From: Dyella sp. EPa41
GTDB lineage: Bacteria > Pseudomonadota > Gammaproteobacteria > Xanthomonadales > Rhodanobacteraceae
Reading direction: 5' to 3'
NCBI RefSeq assembly: GCF_016586165.1
Contig: NZ_BCPR01000003.1
Location: 83,816 to 147,815, forward strand
Length of the DNA stretch: 64,000 nt
Each line of letters starts with the position of its first letter. The first letter of the stretch is position 1. Under the pieces are notes generated by a model. That model saw only the letters and a program-made list of their open reading frames with translations, did no database searches and had not been told where the DNA came from. The translations under genes were made by a program, and so were the position numbers. Below are positions 44,291 to 53,023 of the stretch, in pieces.

Positions 44291-45304
44291 ATGCAGACGG
44301 CAACTTCCCCAGACGCACCTCACGGTGTGCGTCAAGTCGAGATCGGTCCCGAGCGGGATGGCCAGCGCATCGACAATGCGCTCATGACCCTGCTCAAGGG
44401 CGTGCCGAAGAGCATGATCTACCGCATCCTGCGGACGGGGCAGGTGCGCGTGAACGGCAAGCGCGCGAAGCCGGACACGCGTCTCGCGGCCGGCGATATG
44501 CTGCGGATTCCCCCTGTCCGGGTGGCCGAAAAGGAGCCGGCGAAGGGCCCGGCCGCAGGCATGGTCTCAGCCATCACTGAGTCGATCATTTTCGAGGACA
44601 AGCACTTCCTCGCGATCGACAAGCCGGCGGGCATCGCCGCCCACGGTGGCAGCGGCGTCAGCCACGGCGCGATCGAGCTGTTGCGGGCCGCAAGGCCCAA
44701 CGAGCATATCGAACTGGTGCATCGCCTGGATCGGGATACCAGTGGCGTGCTGGTGTTCGCCAAGACCCGGGCGGGGCTGACCGGCCTGCAGGCGGCGATC
44801 CGCGAAGGCACGGTGACCAAGCAATACCTCTGCCTGATGGTGGGGCATCCGTCCAAGGCGAAGTTCAGCGTCAATGCGCCGCTGCTCAAATCGGTGCTTC
44901 AGGGCGGTGAACGCATGGTAAGAGTGTCCGACAACGGCAAGCCGTCGCTCACCTTTTTCCAGGAAATGGAGCAGTACCCGGCCGCCCGCCTGATGCAGGC
45001 GACCCTGGGCACCGGTCGTACCCATCAGATCCGCGTCCATGCCGCCCATATCGATCACCCGCTGGCGGGCGATCCGAAGTACGGCGACAAGGAAATGAAC
45101 AAGAAATTCAAGGACCTGGGGCTACAGCGGATGTTCCTGCACGCGTCCCACATGAGCTTCGAGCTGGACGGACGGGCCTACAGCTTTTCGGCGCCGCTTC
45201 CCGATGACTTGAAGGAATTCCTGGATGTGCTTGCCGTGAAAGGAAAAAGAATCCGCCGGCTGCAGGAGCACCTACAGGAAAAATCGCGCACTGACCTCAA
45301 GTGA
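44291..45304 (+). CDS. rluC: 23S rRNA pseudouridine synthase RluC
   Basis: 337 residues. An S4 RNA-binding domain (about 25-80) precedes the RluA-family catalytic domain with HRLDRDTSGVLVFAK; D147 is the nucleophile. RluC modifies U955, U2504 and U2580 (E. coli numbering) in 23S rRNA. The divergent rne neighbour is the classical arrangement. Its last 33 bases overlap the end of the convergent membrane-protein gene. Confidence 0.93.
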   Translation: MQTATSPDAPHGVRQVEIGPERDGQRIDNALMTLLKGVPKSMIYRILRTGQVRVNGKRAKPDTRLAAGDMLRIPPVRVAEKEPAKGPAAGMVSAITESIIFEDKHFLAIDKPAGIAAHGGSGVSHGAIELLRAARPNEHIELVHRLDRDTSGVLVFAKTRAGLTGLQAAIREGTVTKQYLCLMVGHPSKAKFSVNAPLLKSVLQGGERMVRVSDNGKPSLTFFQEMEQYPAARLMQATLGTGRTHQIRVHAAHIDHPLAGDPKYGDKEMNKKFKDLGLQRMFLHASHMSFELDGRAYSFSAPLPDDLKEFLDVLAVKGKRIRRLQEHLQEKSRTDLK

Positions 45305-46786
45305 GCGCAGGAGGTGGCCGGTCAGGCCACTCTCGACCAGCAGGGCGGACGTGGCGTGGGCGATGGCGATCGGTATCAGACGCGGCGAGCGCACGAAGCA
45401 CCAGGCCCACCACAGCTCGGCCAGCATGCACAGCTGCATCAGCGAGCCATTGGGCGTATGGAGCAGGCCGAACAGGGCCGCGGTGACGATGATGACCACC
45501 GGCGTCGGCAGCGCGGTAAGTCGCAGCCGGCCCATGACGATCGCCAGCATCGCCCATTGCTGGAGCAACGCCCAGCCGAAATAGGCGGCGATGTGCTTGG
45601 GATCGAGATGGATCAGGCCGTGCCCGTCCGCCAGCATGAGGACGAACGCCACCGGCAGGGGCAACAGGGGCCACCACCAGTCCGCCCGGCTTCTGCCCAG
45701 CCAGGACCAGTCGACAGGGCGCCGGCGCCACTCGCTTGCGGCGGCGAAGACGATGGCGGCGAGAAAGGCGATCACGCCCGGAATGGAAACGTGGGGGCCC
45801 CAGCGCAGACCGGCGATCAGCCAGAGCGGACCCGCGGCGATCGCGATGGCTTCTACCCACGGTCGGGCGACCTCGGGCCTTTGCCGCCACGTCAGCGCGG
45901 CCAGCCATAGCAGGTAGAGGCCACACACGGCCCCATCCCACCAGCGGGGAGGCGGGACGTAACGGCCGCCCGTGAGCGCCATGCCGGAGGGCAGCACGAG
46001 GGCGGCGGGGCGCTGCGCCCGGATGGCGTCGCGCAGGGCCACCATGGACTCCGCCGAAGCCCCCGCGGGGAGCCGTACCAGCGGAGCGGCCCCTTCGGGA
46101 AGGGAGAGTGCGCCTTGCGGCGAGGGCAGCCGGACATCCGCCGTATCGGCGCCGATGGTGGCGGGGAGCCCCGCCGGTCTCGAAGAGGCGAGCGCCACCT
46201 CGCCGATATCCAGCACGGTATCCGCCGGGACCTGGATGCGCAGCCGCAACATGTAAGCCACCACCCCGGGCGCGCTGCAGGTCGCCCCGGTGCCGGTGCG
46301 CCAGGTGACGGTGCTCAAGTCGACCGACAACCGGGTCTGCCCACTCCCGATCGCCGCGACGTTGGTCGCCACGCAGGCGGGGCCGGATTCGCCGGCCTGG
46401 TAGCTCAGGCCGAGCGACCCCGCCACACTGCTGTGAAGGCGCAGCTCCAGGCGCGGCCAATGCGCGGCGTCGATGGGGCTTTCCAGCGGCAGGCCCAGTT
46501 CGAACGGCGTGCCGTCGTGGCTGGTAATGCGCAGCGCTTCGGCACCGTGTGTCACCGTCGCGCTGCCGAAAACGCGGCTGGCCACCAGGTCGGTGGGCGA
46601 GCGCAGGCGCCACTGCCACAGCGGTTGGCCTTCGCGCAGCGCGGCGAGTTCTTGCCGGGCGTCCTGCACCAGCCGGGCGCGCGTTATCCACGCGGACAGC
46701 AGCGCCATCAGCCAAAGGGCTGCGATCATCGCCAGCCCGAGGCCGACGATGCCGGCGAAGCGCCGGATGGCGGCCGTGTCGCTCAA
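45272..46786 (-). CDS. CPBP-like membrane protein with altered catalytic motif
   Basis: 504 residues if read from TTG at 46786, which overlaps the phhB stop (TTGA). A first helix (about 7-27) is followed by a large periplasmic beta-rich part (to about 300) and then about eight helices. The C-terminus aligns with CPBP/Abi proteases: FGLLHTPN and IAHATSALL supply the second and third motifs. The first motif, normally EExxxR, reads QQWAML. It may therefore be inactive as a protease or have another role. The frame stays open upstream into phhB but is only a shadow there. Confidence 0.75.
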   Translation of the reverse strand: MSDTAAIRRFAGIVGLGLAMIAALWLMALLSAWITRARLVQDARQELAALREGQPLWQWRLRSPTDLVASRVFGSATVTHGAEALRITSHDGTPFELGLPLESPIDAAHWPRLELRLHSSVAGSLGLSYQAGESGPACVATNVAAIGSGQTRLSVDLSTVTWRTGTGATCSAPGVVAYMLRLRIQVPADTVLDIGEVALASSRPAGLPATIGADTADVRLPSPQGALSLPEGAAPLVRLPAGASAESMVALRDAIRAQRPAALVLPSGMALTGGRYVPPPRWWDGAVCGLYLLWLAALTWRQRPEVARPWVEAIAIAAGPLWLIAGLRWGPHVSIPGVIAFLAAIVFAAASEWRRRPVDWSWLGRSRADWWWPLLPLPVAFVLMLADGHGLIHLDPKHIAAYFGWALLQQWAMLAIVMGRLRLTALPTPVVIIVTAALFGLLHTPNGSLMQLCMLAELWWAWCFVRSPRLIPIAIAHATSALLVESGLTGHLLRSLEVSARFFL

Positions 46787-47124
46787 TGCTCGAGCAGGGC
46801 TTCGACGCGTGCGGCGCAGATGAAATCGTTGAGCGACAGGCCGCCGACGTCGTGGGTCGACCACAGCACCTGGCAATGGCCGTAGCCGGCTTCGAGGTCG
46901 GGATGGTGGTCTTCCTGATTCGCCATGAAGCCGACCGCGTTGATGAAGCCGAGCGTGTGGTGGAAATCGCGGAACTTGAAGTCCTTCACGATGGCCTTGC
47001 CGTCCGTGGTGGCCTGCCAGCCGGGCAGCGTGGCGAGCAGTTCGGCGACCTTGGCCGCGTCCAGCGCGTGCTCCTTGCCCTTGCGTGGCGTGCAGTGCTG
47101 GCTGGCAAGCGGGCTGAGGCTCAT
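46783..47124 (-). CDS. phhB: 4a-hydroxytetrahydrobiopterin dehydratase
   Basis: 113 residues with the PCD/DCoH active-site pattern FHHTLGFINAVGFMANQEDHHPDL (H73, H74) and STHDVGGLS (H91, D92). It dehydrates the pterin carbinolamine formed by phenylalanine hydroxylase, recycling the cofactor. The start at 47124 was chosen by family length; the upstream residues look non-coding. Coupled to the membrane gene downstream. Confidence 0.92.
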   Translation of the reverse strand: MSLSPLASQHCTPRKGKEHALDAAKVAELLATLPGWQATTDGKAIVKDFKFRDFHHTLGFINAVGFMANQEDHHPDLEAGYGHCQVLWSTHDVGGLSLNDFICAARVEALLEH

Positions 47125-47263
47125 GGCGATGGATCCATATGGTGGGAAGGATGCGAAGCGTCGAAGCTCGCCGGGCAAAAGTCAAAAGTCGGCAGCGACA
47201 TCGAAATAGGACTAAAATGGTGCTGTATTTTCCGGCGAGGCCGGAGTTTCAGCTGGAGTGGAC

Positions 47264-47872
47264 ATGATCGAGATTTCCGAACGCGCGCAGAAGCACTTCC
47301 TGCGGTTGCTTTCCCAGCAGGGCATCGACGGGTTGAGCATCCGCCTGCGCGTGACGTCGCCGGGCACGCCGGCGGCCAATTGCGAGCTGGAGTTCGCCGA
47401 GCCCGAGGACCTCAACGGGCAGGAATGGACCATCGTCTGCGATGGTTTTGATTTCAACGTGGAAGGGGACAGCGCTGCCTGGCTGGAAGGCGCCAGCATC
47501 GACTTCGAACCGAACGCGACCGGCGGCCAGCTCAACATCCGCGCGCCGCGCATCAAGGGCGAGATCCCGGGCGAAAACGCCGGGCTGATCGAACGCGTGC
47601 GCTTCGTGCTGGAGGCCGAGATCAATCCCCGGATCGCCTCGCACGGCGGCCGCGTAAGCCTGCTGGAGGTGGATGCCGATGGCGTGGTGGTGCTGCAGTT
47701 CGGCGGCGGTTGCCACGGTTGCGCCTCGGTGGACGTCACGCTCAAGCACGGCGTGGAGAAGACCCTGCGCGAACGCGTGCCTGAAATCACCGCGGTGCGC
47801 GACGCCACCGACCATAGTGGTGGCAGCAACCCCTACTACAGCAAGAAGGAAGGCCGCTCGGCGATGGGCTGA
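47264..47872 (+). CDS. nfuA: Fe-S cluster carrier NfuA
   Basis: 202 residues: a degenerate A-type domain (about 1-95) joined to a NifU-like domain with the CHGC motif (C150, C153) that holds a 4Fe-4S cluster between two subunits. NfuA delivers clusters to targets such as lipoyl synthase and aconitase, especially under stress. GGAG eight bases ahead supports the ATG at 47264. Confidence 0.95.
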   Translation: MIEISERAQKHFLRLLSQQGIDGLSIRLRVTSPGTPAANCELEFAEPEDLNGQEWTIVCDGFDFNVEGDSAAWLEGASIDFEPNATGGQLNIRAPRIKGEIPGENAGLIERVRFVLEAEINPRIASHGGRVSLLEVDADGVVVLQFGGGCHGCASVDVTLKHGVEKTLRERVPEITAVRDATDHSGGSNPYYSKKEGRSAMG

Positions 47873-47892
47873 CCCCGCCGGCCGGTGGCCAT

Positions 47893-47922
47893 GAAAAAGG
47901 CCCGCATCGAGCGGGCCTTTTT
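47893..47922. terminator. Bidirectional terminator between nfuA and the cytochromes
   Basis: AAAAAGGCCCGC and GCGGGCCTTTTTT flank ATCGA; an A-run and T-run on the two sides serve both converging genes. Confidence 0.92.
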
Positions 47923-47942
47923 TCTTGCATGCCGGCTGGCGC

Positions 47943-48296
47943 TTACTTGTCGCCCTGGATGTGGCCCTTCACCGTATCCAGCTTGGTCGGCAGGCTGGAG
48001 AAGTAGGCGGCGACGTCCTCGATGTCCTGGTCGGACAGCGTGGCGACAAAACCCTTCATGATCGCGTTGCCGCGCTGGCCGCTCTTGTACTCGTGCAGGG
48101 CCTGCTGGATGTACACGTTGTACTGGCCGGCCAGGCGCGGGTACTGCGGATCGACCGCGTTGCCGTCGGCGCCGTGGCAGGCGAAGCAGGTGGCGGCCTT
48201 CTGCTTGCCGTTCTCGATGCTGCCGGCGGCGAAGATCTGGGTGGAAGCGAACGCCAGGACGGCGCCGAATGAAAGCAGGGTCAGTGCACGTTTCAT
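47943..48296 (-). CDS. Periplasmic class I cytochrome c
   Basis: 117 residues. Signal peptide of about 23 residues (ending IFA), heme site CFACH (C37, C40, H41) and a distal Met in AIMKGFVATLSDQDIEDVAAYFSSL. It resembles single-domain c4/c553 type electron carriers to terminal oxidases. It follows a very similar gene by 19 bases, probably a tandem duplication. Confidence 0.92.
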   Translation of the reverse strand: MKRALTLLSFGAVLAFASTQIFAAGSIENGKQKAATCFACHGADGNAVDPQYPRLAGQYNVYIQQALHEYKSGQRGNAIMKGFVATLSDQDIEDVAAYFSSLPTKLDTVKGHIQGDK

Positions 48297-48315
48297 GCGG
48301 ATCAGTGTCCTTGGC

Positions 48316-48639
48316 TTACTTGGCGAGACTGGAGAGATAGGCGGCGATGTCTTCGATGTCCTTGTCGGACAGGCTCTGCGCCTGAGCCATCATCGTCGGA
48401 TGCTTGCGGTCGCCGCTCTTGTACTCGTGCAGCGCATTCACGATGTACTGCTCGTTCTGGCCCGCGATGCGCGGCACCGGATAGTTCGGATAGGCGTTGG
48501 CGTAGCCAGGCACGCCATGGCAGCCGTTGCAGGTGTAGATCAACTTGCGTCCGGCAGCCTTGTCACCCTCGGCATGCACGCTGGCAGTGGCGAAGAGAGC
48601 TGCGGCCACGGTCAGGCCAAGCAGTTGCAGTCGAGTCAT
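48316..48639 (-). CDS. Periplasmic class I cytochrome c (paralogue)
   Basis: 107 residues. Signal peptide ends SVHA; heme site CNGCH at C37, C40, H41, exactly the positions of its neighbour. Distal Met in TMMAQAQSLSDKDIEDIAAYLSSL. The blocks NALHEYKSGDRKH and DKDIEDIAAYLSSL are nearly repeated in the next gene. Start placed at MTRLQLLGLT by signal-peptide logic. Confidence 0.9.
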   Translation of the reverse strand: MTRLQLLGLTVAAALFATASVHAEGDKAAGRKLIYTCNGCHGVPGYANAYPNYPVPRIAGQNEQYIVNALHEYKSGDRKHPTMMAQAQSLSDKDIEDIAAYLSSLAK

Positions 48640-48817
48640 CAGAAACGTCCCCACGATTCCGGCTGGTACATGGTGAAAAGTCACGGAAGTATAGTCGTTG
48701 CCTTCACAATGGGACAACATGTCGCAAGCCACTGATTCTTATCAGTGCGCAACGGCAGGATAGATGAATCGCGGCGTCGCCCTCCCTTCGGCGCCCTTCA
48801 ACCCGGGAAACTCCAGC

Positions 48818-49978
48818 ATGACGAAGAAGCCGGCTGTGCACGCAGGCAAGCGCGTGTGGAAGGTGGTGGTGACGCGGTTGCTGATCGTGGCGCTCGCGTG
48901 GGCCACGATGCCGCTCATGGCCGAGGCGGCGCCGGCGGGCTACCGCATCGTGGGCTATGTGGCGGACGCTTCCCCCTTGCCGCCGGTAAACGCGAACAAG
49001 CTCGACGTCATCAACTATGCATTCGCCAAGCTGGACGCCAAGGGCAACGTACTGCTGCCCAGCCCGGTGGCTGGCCAGACGCTGGCCACCTTCGTCGCGT
49101 TGCGAAAGGTCAACCCGCAGCTCAAGGTGGTCGTCTCGATCGGCGGTTGGGGGGCGGACTATTTCTCCGAGGCCGCGCTCACCGACGCCTCGCGCCGGCA
49201 TGTGGCCGACGGCGTGGTGGCCCTGGTGGAAAAGCACGATGTCGACGGCGTGGACCTCGACTGGGAATATCCCACGCTGCCGGGGCCGGGCATCAGCCAT
49301 CGTCCGGAGGACAAGCGCAACTTCAGCCTGTTGCTGGAAACGCTGCGCTCGCGTCTGGACCAGCTCGGCGCGAAGCATGGCGGCCGTCATTACCTGCTGA
49401 CCATCGCCGCCGCGGACGCCGAGTTTGTCGCGGGCATCGAGCTGGAGCGGGCCTCGCGCTCGCTCGACTGGTTCAACCTGATGACCTACGACTTCCACAA
49501 CAGCCTGACCCCGACCACGGGACACCATGCGGGGCTGCATCTTTCCGCCGTGTCGCCGGCCGACGATCGTGCGGGCGACAAGGCGGTGGCGCAGTTCCTC
49601 GCGGCGGGCGTGCCGGCGAAGAAACTCAACCTCGGCGTGGCGTTTTACGGGCGTGCGTTCACCGGAGTCGATCCCGCGCACGACGGCCTGCAGCAGAAGT
49701 ACGCCAAGTACGATGGCAGTCCGTCATGGCGCGAACTGGTGGCCCGTTACATCGACAAGAACGGATACGTGCGGCACTGGGACGCCAAGGCGCAGGCGCC
49801 TTTCCTGTGGAACGCGGCCACGCGTACCTTTGTGACCTACGAAGATCCCGAGTCGCTCCGCGCCAAGGCGGCCTTCGTCAAGTCGAAGGGGCTGGGTGGT
49901 GTGATGTATTGGGAGCAGAGCCTGGACGACCACGAGGAACTGCTGGACGTGCTGGACCAGTCGTTGCGCTCGCGCTGA
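48818..49978 (+). CDS. Secreted family-18 glycoside hydrolase (chitinase)
   Basis: 386 residues. After a long basic N-terminal region and hydrophobic core the signal peptide probably ends at AEA (residue 37). The GH18 barrel shows VVVSIGGWG and the catalytic motif DGVDLDWEYP (D143, D146, D148, E150), then NLMTYDFHN and a final GGVMYWEQSLDD. It should hydrolyse beta-1,4-GlcNAc polymers outside the cell. An ATG at 48764 would add 18 residues. No chitin-binding module is attached. Confidence 0.92.
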   Translation: MTKKPAVHAGKRVWKVVVTRLLIVALAWATMPLMAEAAPAGYRIVGYVADASPLPPVNANKLDVINYAFAKLDAKGNVLLPSPVAGQTLATFVALRKVNPQLKVVVSIGGWGADYFSEAALTDASRRHVADGVVALVEKHDVDGVDLDWEYPTLPGPGISHRPEDKRNFSLLLETLRSRLDQLGAKHGGRHYLLTIAAADAEFVAGIELERASRSLDWFNLMTYDFHNSLTPTTGHHAGLHLSAVSPADDRAGDKAVAQFLAAGVPAKKLNLGVAFYGRAFTGVDPAHDGLQQKYAKYDGSPSWRELVARYIDKNGYVRHWDAKAQAPFLWNAATRTFVTYEDPESLRAKAAFVKSKGLGGVMYWEQSLDDHEELLDVLDQSLRSR

Positions 49979-49983
49979 CTTCC

Positions 49984-50116
49984 ACTCGTCATTCCGGCGC
50001 AGGCCGGAATCCAGCAACCGCACCTTCGGGTTTTAGCCAATGACCCGCCGCCTTACTTCCTCGCGACAACCACACGGCAACGCCACTGGATTCCGGCCTG
50101 CGCCGGAATGACGAGT
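49984..50116. repeat. Pair of 31-bp inverted REP-like repeats
   Basis: The 31 bases at 49984-50014 (starting ACTCGTCATTCCGGCGCAGG) recur as an exact reverse complement at 50086-50116. Each copy is itself palindromic around ATTCCGGC/GCCGGAAT. The 71-base spacer has no gene. Such CGTCATTCCGGC elements are dispersed in many proteobacteria. Here the pair can fold into one large stem between the chitinase and the convergent TraB-family gene, so it could also end transcription. Confidence 0.85.
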
Positions 50117-50127
50117 CATCGCGGCAG

Positions 50128-51366
50128 CTACGGCTGGAACAGGCTCTTGAGAATGTGGATGCCGGCCGTGTATTCGCCGATGATGGTGCCGAAGCTCACC
50201 AGGGCGAAGTTGAGCAGCGTGCGCGCCACGCGGTTGCGCCACCAGCCGCGCCATTGCCCGACGTCGTCCCTCAAGGTGTCGAAATCGGCCACGCTCGGGC
50301 GCCGTATCCAGGCTTCGGTCATGGCGCTGATGCCGCCGGACGGGATGCCGGGGCGAAATGGCTTGATCGGTCCCGCAACGAAGGCGGCCAGGGCGCTGAG
50401 CGGATGTGCGCCCGCGATGATCGCACCCAGCAGCGAAAAGCCGCCGGTATAGAGAACCCAGTCGCGCAGGGCGGCGGCGCCCAGCGAGGTATTGCGGTGA
50501 AACGCAAAACCGATCGCGGCGAACACCGCGAGCACCAGGCCGATCGCCACCCACTTCGGCCAGCGCGCCTTCGGCGGCGCGGCAGCGAGCGTGGCGGCCT
50601 CGATGACCGGGTTGCCCTGCTGCGTACGCAACTGCTCGCACAGGCCCTTCAGGTGGCCTGCGCCAATCACCACCAGCACGCGCCGGCCTTCGCCATAACC
50701 GGATTGCGTGGCCTGCTCGCGCAAACGGGCGGCCATGTAGGCATCGCGCTCCGCGATCAGGCTGCGATACAGCGGCGCCGACTGTGCCGCGAACTCGCTG
50801 AAGGCACTCTCCAGCATGTCACCTTGCTTGAGCTTCTCGATCTCGGTTTCCGCAATGTCCTGGCGCTCGAATATGCTGGCAACGAGGCCACCCACCAGGC
50901 CCAGGCGTTGCCAAAAGCCCACGCTGCTGTAAGCGCGGCGCAGCGTGATGCCTACCTCGCGGTCCACCAGCCATACCGGCAGGCCGCGCTGGTCGGCGCC
51001 ATCCATGCCGGCCTTCATCTCGGCGCCGGGCTGGATGCCGTACTGCTCGGCAAGGCGCTTCTGGAACGAGGACAGCACGAGGCTGGCGGCCACCATGCCC
51101 ACCTTGCCCTGGCGAATCACCTGGAACAGATCCATCTGCTTGAACGCTTCGGGATCGCGCATGCCCTGGGCGCGGCTGTCGCACAGCTCCACCGCCACGG
51201 CATCGAAAGGCTCGTGCGCCAGCAGGGCGTTCACCGCTTCCACGCTGGTGCGCGACACGTGCGCGGTGCCCAGCACGACGTATTCCACGCCGTCGCGGAT
51301 GACGCGCTCGATGGGTTGATCGCGCAGCACGGGCGGCAGGGAATCGGCGATGTCGGTGTGGCTCAT
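50128..51366 (-). CDS. TraB/PrgY family membrane protein
   Basis: 412 residues. A TraB domain with GTAHVS near the N-terminus, VAVELCDSR and a late GAGHLKGL motif, then four C-terminal membrane helices (from about 277). The family is named after enterococcal pheromone-shutdown proteins and is related to ChaN/GumN-type folds; the bacterial chromosomal members have no firm role, perhaps as metal-dependent proteases. Confidence 0.85.
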   Translation of the reverse strand: MSHTDIADSLPPVLRDQPIERVIRDGVEYVVLGTAHVSRTSVEAVNALLAHEPFDAVAVELCDSRAQGMRDPEAFKQMDLFQVIRQGKVGMVAASLVLSSFQKRLAEQYGIQPGAEMKAGMDGADQRGLPVWLVDREVGITLRRAYSSVGFWQRLGLVGGLVASIFERQDIAETEIEKLKQGDMLESAFSEFAAQSAPLYRSLIAERDAYMAARLREQATQSGYGEGRRVLVVIGAGHLKGLCEQLRTQQGNPVIEAATLAAAPPKARWPKWVAIGLVLAVFAAIGFAFHRNTSLGAAALRDWVLYTGGFSLLGAIIAGAHPLSALAAFVAGPIKPFRPGIPSGGISAMTEAWIRRPSVADFDTLRDDVGQWRGWWRNRVARTLLNFALVSFGTIIGEYTAGIHILKSLFQP

Positions 51367-51447
51367 GCTTGGCGTCGCTGTGGGAGGGTCAGACCCTGCA
51401 TGGGGATGCCGCGGACACGGTACAAGCCGCGTCCGGGTGCAGGTTTG

Positions 51448-52338
51448 TCAATCGCGGAAGCGCTTGAGCAGGTCGCCGTAGGCGTCGATGCGGCGATCGC
51501 GCAGGAACGGCCAGATGCGACGCACATGCTCGCTGCGCGCCATGTCGACCTCGGCCACCAGCAGTTCGCGCTGCCCGGTGCCCGCCTGCGCCAGGAATTC
51601 GCCCTGCGGACCGGCCACGAAGCTGGTGCCCCAGAACTGGATGCCATGGCCCACGCCGGCCTTGTCGGCCTCGTAGCCCGTGCGGTTGCACGACAGCAGC
51701 GGCAGGCCGTTGGCGACCGCGTGGCCGCGCTGCACGGTCACCCATGCCTCGCGCTGGCGATCCTTCTCGGCCTGGTCGTCCTTCGGGTCCCAGCCGATCG
51801 CGGTGGGATACAGCAGCAGCTCGGCGCCGGCCAGCGCCATCAGGCGCGCGGCTTCCGGATACCATTGGTCCCAGCACACCAGCACGCCCAGGCGGCCGAC
51901 CGAGGTGTCGATCGGGTCGAAGCCCAGGTCGCCCGGCGTGAAGTAGAACTTTTCGTAGAACGCCGGATCGTCGGGGATGTGCATCTTGCGGTACTTGCCC
52001 GCGATCACGGCCGAGCGATCGAACACCACCGCGGTGTTGTGGTACAGGCCGGTCGCGCGCTTCTCGAAGATCGAGGCGACCACCACCAGCTTCAGCTCAT
52101 GCGCCAGCCGCCCGATGCGCTCGGTGCTGGGCCCCGGAATGGTCTCGGCCAGGTCGAACTCGTCCACCGACTCGTGCTGGCAGAAGTACGGGCCGTTGTG
52201 CAGCTCCTGCAGCAGCACGAGTTCCACGCCTTTGGCGGCGGCTTCGCGCAGGCCCGCCTCGATGGCGTCGAGATTGGCGTCGCGGCTGCCGCGGTCGGTT
52301 TCCTGCAACAGGGCGACTTTGAGGGTCTTGCGGGTCAT
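51448..52338 (-). CDS. aguB: N-carbamoylputrescine amidase
   Basis: 296 residues of the nitrilase superfamily with the catalytic triad E45 (QELHN), K118 (YRKMHIPDD) and C155 (VLVCWDQWYPE). It splits N-carbamoylputrescine into putrescine, CO2 and ammonia. The gene for the preceding step (aguA) lies 1.4 kb upstream on the same strand. Family length is normal. Confidence 0.93.
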   Translation of the reverse strand: MTRKTLKVALLQETDRGSRDANLDAIEAGLREAAAKGVELVLLQELHNGPYFCQHESVDEFDLAETIPGPSTERIGRLAHELKLVVVASIFEKRATGLYHNTAVVFDRSAVIAGKYRKMHIPDDPAFYEKFYFTPGDLGFDPIDTSVGRLGVLVCWDQWYPEAARLMALAGAELLLYPTAIGWDPKDDQAEKDRQREAWVTVQRGHAVANGLPLLSCNRTGYEADKAGVGHGIQFWGTSFVAGPQGEFLAQAGTGQRELLVAEVDMARSEHVRRIWPFLRDRRIDAYGDLLKRFRD

Positions 52339-52408
52339 GAATGCAGCCTGCCGGTAGCGCGTAAACGCATAGTGTAGCGAACCCGGCGCTCAGACTCCCC
52401 GGCGTCGT

Positions 52409-52933
52409 TCAGCGGCCGTAGGTGAGCGTGGCCTGCGCCTTGCCCAGGGTGTGGCCGTGGATCATGAAGCCCGCCAGCGCCGGCGATGCGCCGTCGGGCA
52501 GATCCAGGCTGGGCACGTCCAGCGCATACACGGTGAAGACGTAGTGGTGCGGCGCATCGCCTTTGGGCGGGCACGGACCGCCCCAGGCGGCCTGGCCATA
52601 ATCGTTGCGCACCGAGAGCGCACCGGGCGGCAAGGCGCCGCCGACGGGCAGGGCGCGGCTGCCGGCGGGCAGGTTGACCACCATCCAATGCCACCAGCCG
52701 CTGCCGGTGGGCGCGTCCGGGTCGTAGACGGCGAGCGCGTAGCTGCGCGTGCCGGCCGGTGCGCCTTGCCAACGCACGGCCGGCGCGCGGTTGTCGCCGG
52801 TGCAGCCGAAGCCGTGGAAACTGCTGCTTTCGGGCAGGCGGCCATGGTCGCCGTCGACCTGCACCTGGAAATCGGCGGCGTGGGCGCCCAGCGCAACGGC
52901 GGACACGAACAAGGTGGCAATCAGGCGACGCAT
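52409..52933 (-). CDS. Exported YbhB/YbcL-type PEBP protein
   Basis: 174 residues: signal peptide (ends AHA, about residue 19) and the phosphatidylethanolamine-binding fold with YDPDAPTGSGWWHWMVVNLP and YGQAAWGGPCPPKGDAPHHYVFTVYAL. Bacterial members are called Raf-kinase-inhibitor-like; their ligand is unknown. It lies between aguB and the AraC regulator. Confidence 0.9.
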   Translation of the reverse strand: MRRLIATLFVSAVALGAHAADFQVQVDGDHGRLPESSSFHGFGCTGDNRAPAVRWQGAPAGTRSYALAVYDPDAPTGSGWWHWMVVNLPAGSRALPVGGALPPGALSVRNDYGQAAWGGPCPPKGDAPHHYVFTVYALDVPSLDLPDGASPALAGFMIHGHTLGKAQATLTYGR

Positions 52934-53023
52934 GGATGACCTCGGGGGATGGGAGTGCGCCCATCATGCGTCGGCCGCCGCGCGTGCAATGGCCTCAAAC
53001 GCGCAAGCGCTCGCCCGAACCGC

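Noticed and set aside
46787..47185. An upstream extension of the CPBP-like frame through phhB
   Set aside because: That part overlaps the well-supported phhB gene in another frame and reads as Arg/Pro/Gly-rich shadow; the TTG at 46786 coupled to the phhB stop is a better start.
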